Part shown: piece by piece, positions 61,356 through 64,000 of the stretch
How positions within the stretch are numbered: the first letter of the stretch is position 1
How the letters are laid out: the number at the start of each line of letters is the position of its first letter
Assembly: GCA_029582265.1 (NCBI GenBank)
Contig: CM055828.1
Coordinates: forward strand, 2,153,402-2,217,401
DNA: 64,000 nucleotides
Source: Zoroaster sp. YZ-2022
Lineage: Eukaryota; Echinodermata; Asteroidea; Forcipulatida; Zoroasteridae
Reading direction: 5' to 3'
Notes under the pieces: generated by a model
The model's input: the letters and a program-made list of their open reading frames with translations, nothing else
The model's database searches: none
Told to the model about the DNA's origin: nothing
Program-made: the position numbers and the translations under genes

Positions 61356-64000
61356 AATGTCACCAAACAGAGGAAAGTGTTAAAATTCTAATTGAATTGC
61401 ATGGTTTTATTGTCAAAGAAGAACATCCTAACCTGAGCAGATGCTGGAAGATTGATAAGATGACAAGGTAGACCATGAAAACCAGGCTGCTTCTGCATCA
61501 AATAATGATAATAATAATTATATTATTAGTACAAATCATTTTTGCAAAGATAACATATCTTTATTTCCATATGCCTAATACAGCAAAACAATGCATTTCC
61601 TATGTATTTACAGTATGCCTTAATACTTAAATAAATATTATTATTAATGGTCATATATTGATCAGTACAAATGTCAGTTCTTGCTAACATTACAAATATC
61701 AAGATATGTGTACTATCAGTGAATGATTTTGTTTGTGTCTCATAGCAAAATGCTGCATAAAGATTCACAATTAAATTCACAATTGGCCAATCAAAATTAG
61801 CATAACACACAAATATTTCTGCCTGAAAATTTTGCTATGCAACTGAAATGTTTAATAAAATCGTTCCCTGTGTGTATTGAAACGACCTGTGAAAGTTTTA
61901 AATGCAGAAACTTAAAATTGTTAAAAATCACAATTTGGTCAGTAACCATTGAACCAGCACCGTAGACTGCCTTTGAAGTATGTATGTGTAATTTTGATAA
62001 CATGGCTGAATAATTAAAGGGAAGGTATACACCATTAATAAACCTCCATTAGGCTGTGTCTCTCTTCATGTGAATAAAGGTATATATAAAACAACTAACC
62101 TGCATTACATTTTGTCGTTAAAGGGACAATACTGTCACGATCAGAGCAGACTTTCAACAGGGCATGGAATCTGTGTCCTAGTTTAAGATGAACACAGTGA
62201 CTGAAAATTACTGGCTCATTTATGCAGCAGCAACGGTAATATGACCTAATCATGTGGGATATTATTTTCAAAACTACCACTCCGATTCCATGCCCTGTTG
62301 ATCGTGATGATATTGTCCCTTTAAGTTGATAATAGTGAACAACAAATGTTACATAATTGGATGTAATATTTGCATATTCTTAAAAACAATAGCACCTCAG
62401 AGGGAAAGATTCTATGGTATATGGTGATTATTTATCGGGGTTTTTGAGACTTTTAAGATATTATCTGCCTTTAAAGCACTGTTGAAATCTATGAAAACAT
62501 TGTTGTAATATACACATCTGAACATGTCTATTTCTGTAGAGTAACAGTTGTATATATTATTCCAAAGAGAATGTTTAGTTCTCAAGTTAATAACGCCATG
62601 TGAATTGTTATTGCAACATGTCATTTCATTCAATATGCAGTTTTCTTTAAAGTCACTTAAATTTGTTTCACTTATAATATATGAGAGATTTATATATTCA
62701 CATGTATTTATTTTAGTGTTAATTCGAGTTGGTTATCAATCAATTTAGGAAAGTTTGCATTTTGGACCAATCTTTAAAGCAAAAGAAAACATTTCATCTG
62801 AAAGTACATTTCTGTCAAGTCCATGATGGTCAGATAGTAAAGAACATTATAAAGTTGGTAACTGCATCACGGGCACCAGTCTTACTTAGTCACAAGCCTC
62901 ATTCTGACTATTAATCTTTTGCCTATAAATTCTAGAATGTTATTGGTGGATTTGTACGTGTCATGTAATTGTAAATACCACGGTATAGCAAATTATTACA
63001 ATTATTTTGCAAAATATAACAAAATACATCACTTAAGTGCAATTGGTTGTTAGTCATGAGATGCAATTTCATTACACTTGGTAATATAAAAAATGTACAT
63101 AATTTACAGCACAAATATCTTATATTTATAGTGATTTAAACATGATTATTTAAAAAACCATCTTACTATTTTTAAATTCTTGTTTCATTGAATTTTACAT
63201 GATATTTCTGCGATGTGTTTTTCCCCTTCTAATTAAGAAGTCAATTTAATCTAGCCCACTTCATTTGTAATTATATGGTATGTGCTATGAATGTTTTCTA
63301 ATGAACGTAAGGGGTTTCCGGTCCTTGACAATAACTAAGACACCGAGTCAAGTATGCCCTAAAGGCTGAGTCAAAAGACTGGCTTAAGGACAATGCCTGA
63401 TTAGGTCTAATTCCCTGAAAGTCAAGTTATTAAAGTGCTATAACATAGGCATATGCATTTTAACAATTTGTAAAAAAAATTATGGCGAAGGGGCCGAAGC
63501 CCTAAGATCCACTCCCGTGTTTGTTGTTTTTGTTTTGTTTTTAAGTCAAACACATGATGAATAAATTAACAACGACTTGAAAAATGTAAAAATATTTTCT
63601 CATTGTAATTTGTTTGTTTGTGTTATTTATTTGTAAGGGATTTGAATAAGGAATTTAATCATCATCTATTCTTTGTCCTGTGAATATTTTGACCTGAATG
63701 CACGAGGGCGGTGGTGTTGTATTGTCCACTCGACACGTGACTTTTCCGCGTCAACATTTTATGCCGAAAAGTCAACCGATTTTTCAACAGGATGATGAAT
63801 ATTTACGGTTTTATAATTAGTTATTTGTTTTACTTACTTTTTCCGCAGTGATCCTTTTGTTACTGTCACTTTCAGCGTTCAATATTGTGCTCATTTAAAA
63901 GCCTGGTGAAATATCATTTCAAATCTGTGGGAAAATATAATTATGTATAAACTGTCATTACTTATAAAAACAGTTTAACATTAGCTTTGTTGACAACATG
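61356..64000 (+). other. MYO3 3' UTR and downstream sequence
   Basis: No further gene seen. AATAAA motifs at 61630, 61854 and 62074 are possible polyadenylation signals for MYO3. A MITE lies at 62118-62324. A GTTTGTTGTTTTTG low-complexity tract lies near 63520. Confidence 0.55.
62118..62324 (-). mobile_element. TTAAAGGGACAATA MITE, inverted short copy (207 bp)
   Basis: Clean ends TTAAAGGGACAATACTGTCA and GATGATATTGTCCCTTTAA. The central unit reads GGTAATATGACCTAATCATG, the reverse complement of the 24-bp minisatellite unit. Confidence 0.9.

Overview
This is animal genomic DNA. Genes are split by GT-AG introns, AT-rich introns are packed with short transposon relics, SINEs and minisatellites, and roughly two thirds of the sequence is A+T. 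The gene content and the style of the repeats suggest a marine invertebrate deuterostome, most likely an ambulacrarian such as an echinoderm. That placement is an inference and no species can be named.

Three protein-coding genes can be assembled with consistent splice phases. (1) Positions 344-4231, plus strand: a two-exon class A GPCR of 399 aa that resembles prostaglandin E receptors. Its single intron lies at the end of TM6. (2) Positions 6206-11682, minus strand: a five-exon TALE homeobox gene, Mohawk (MKX), about 398 aa, including a tiny last exon that carries the conserved C-terminal motif. (3) Positions 25115-61355, plus strand: a class III myosin (MYO3), 35 clear coding exons and about 1788 aa. 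It has an N-terminal protein kinase, a myosin motor, six IQ-like motifs, a polyglutamine-containing tail and a C-terminal actin-binding-like motif. Two more microexons are possible in motor loop 2. MKX and MYO3 lie head to head, about 13 kb apart; in humans MKX and MYO3A also share band 10p12.1.

The 13 kb between MKX and MYO3 holds no convincing gene. It contains a decayed THAP-domain relic (15799-16143), several minisatellites and transposon pieces. The MYO3 introns carry tRNA-derived SINEs, some with a doubled tRNA head, and at least five MITE-like families that begin and end in TTAA. They also carry a long palindromic element family and a roughly 100-bp interspersed family of unknown type.

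The most unusual structure is at 26217-26715. The 3' end of MYO3 kinase exon 3, with its 5' splice site, is tandemly duplicated as eleven 45-bp units. All units are open in frame, so MYO3 has a ladder of identical candidate splice donors inside the kinase domain, each step worth 15 aa. A second is the 24-bp minisatellite at 2366-3014, which grew inside a TTAA-ended MITE whose other copies here hold only one unit. A third is a non-repetitive stretch in MYO3 intron 29 (about 52640-53640) that looks like a conserved noncoding element and may be an enhancer.
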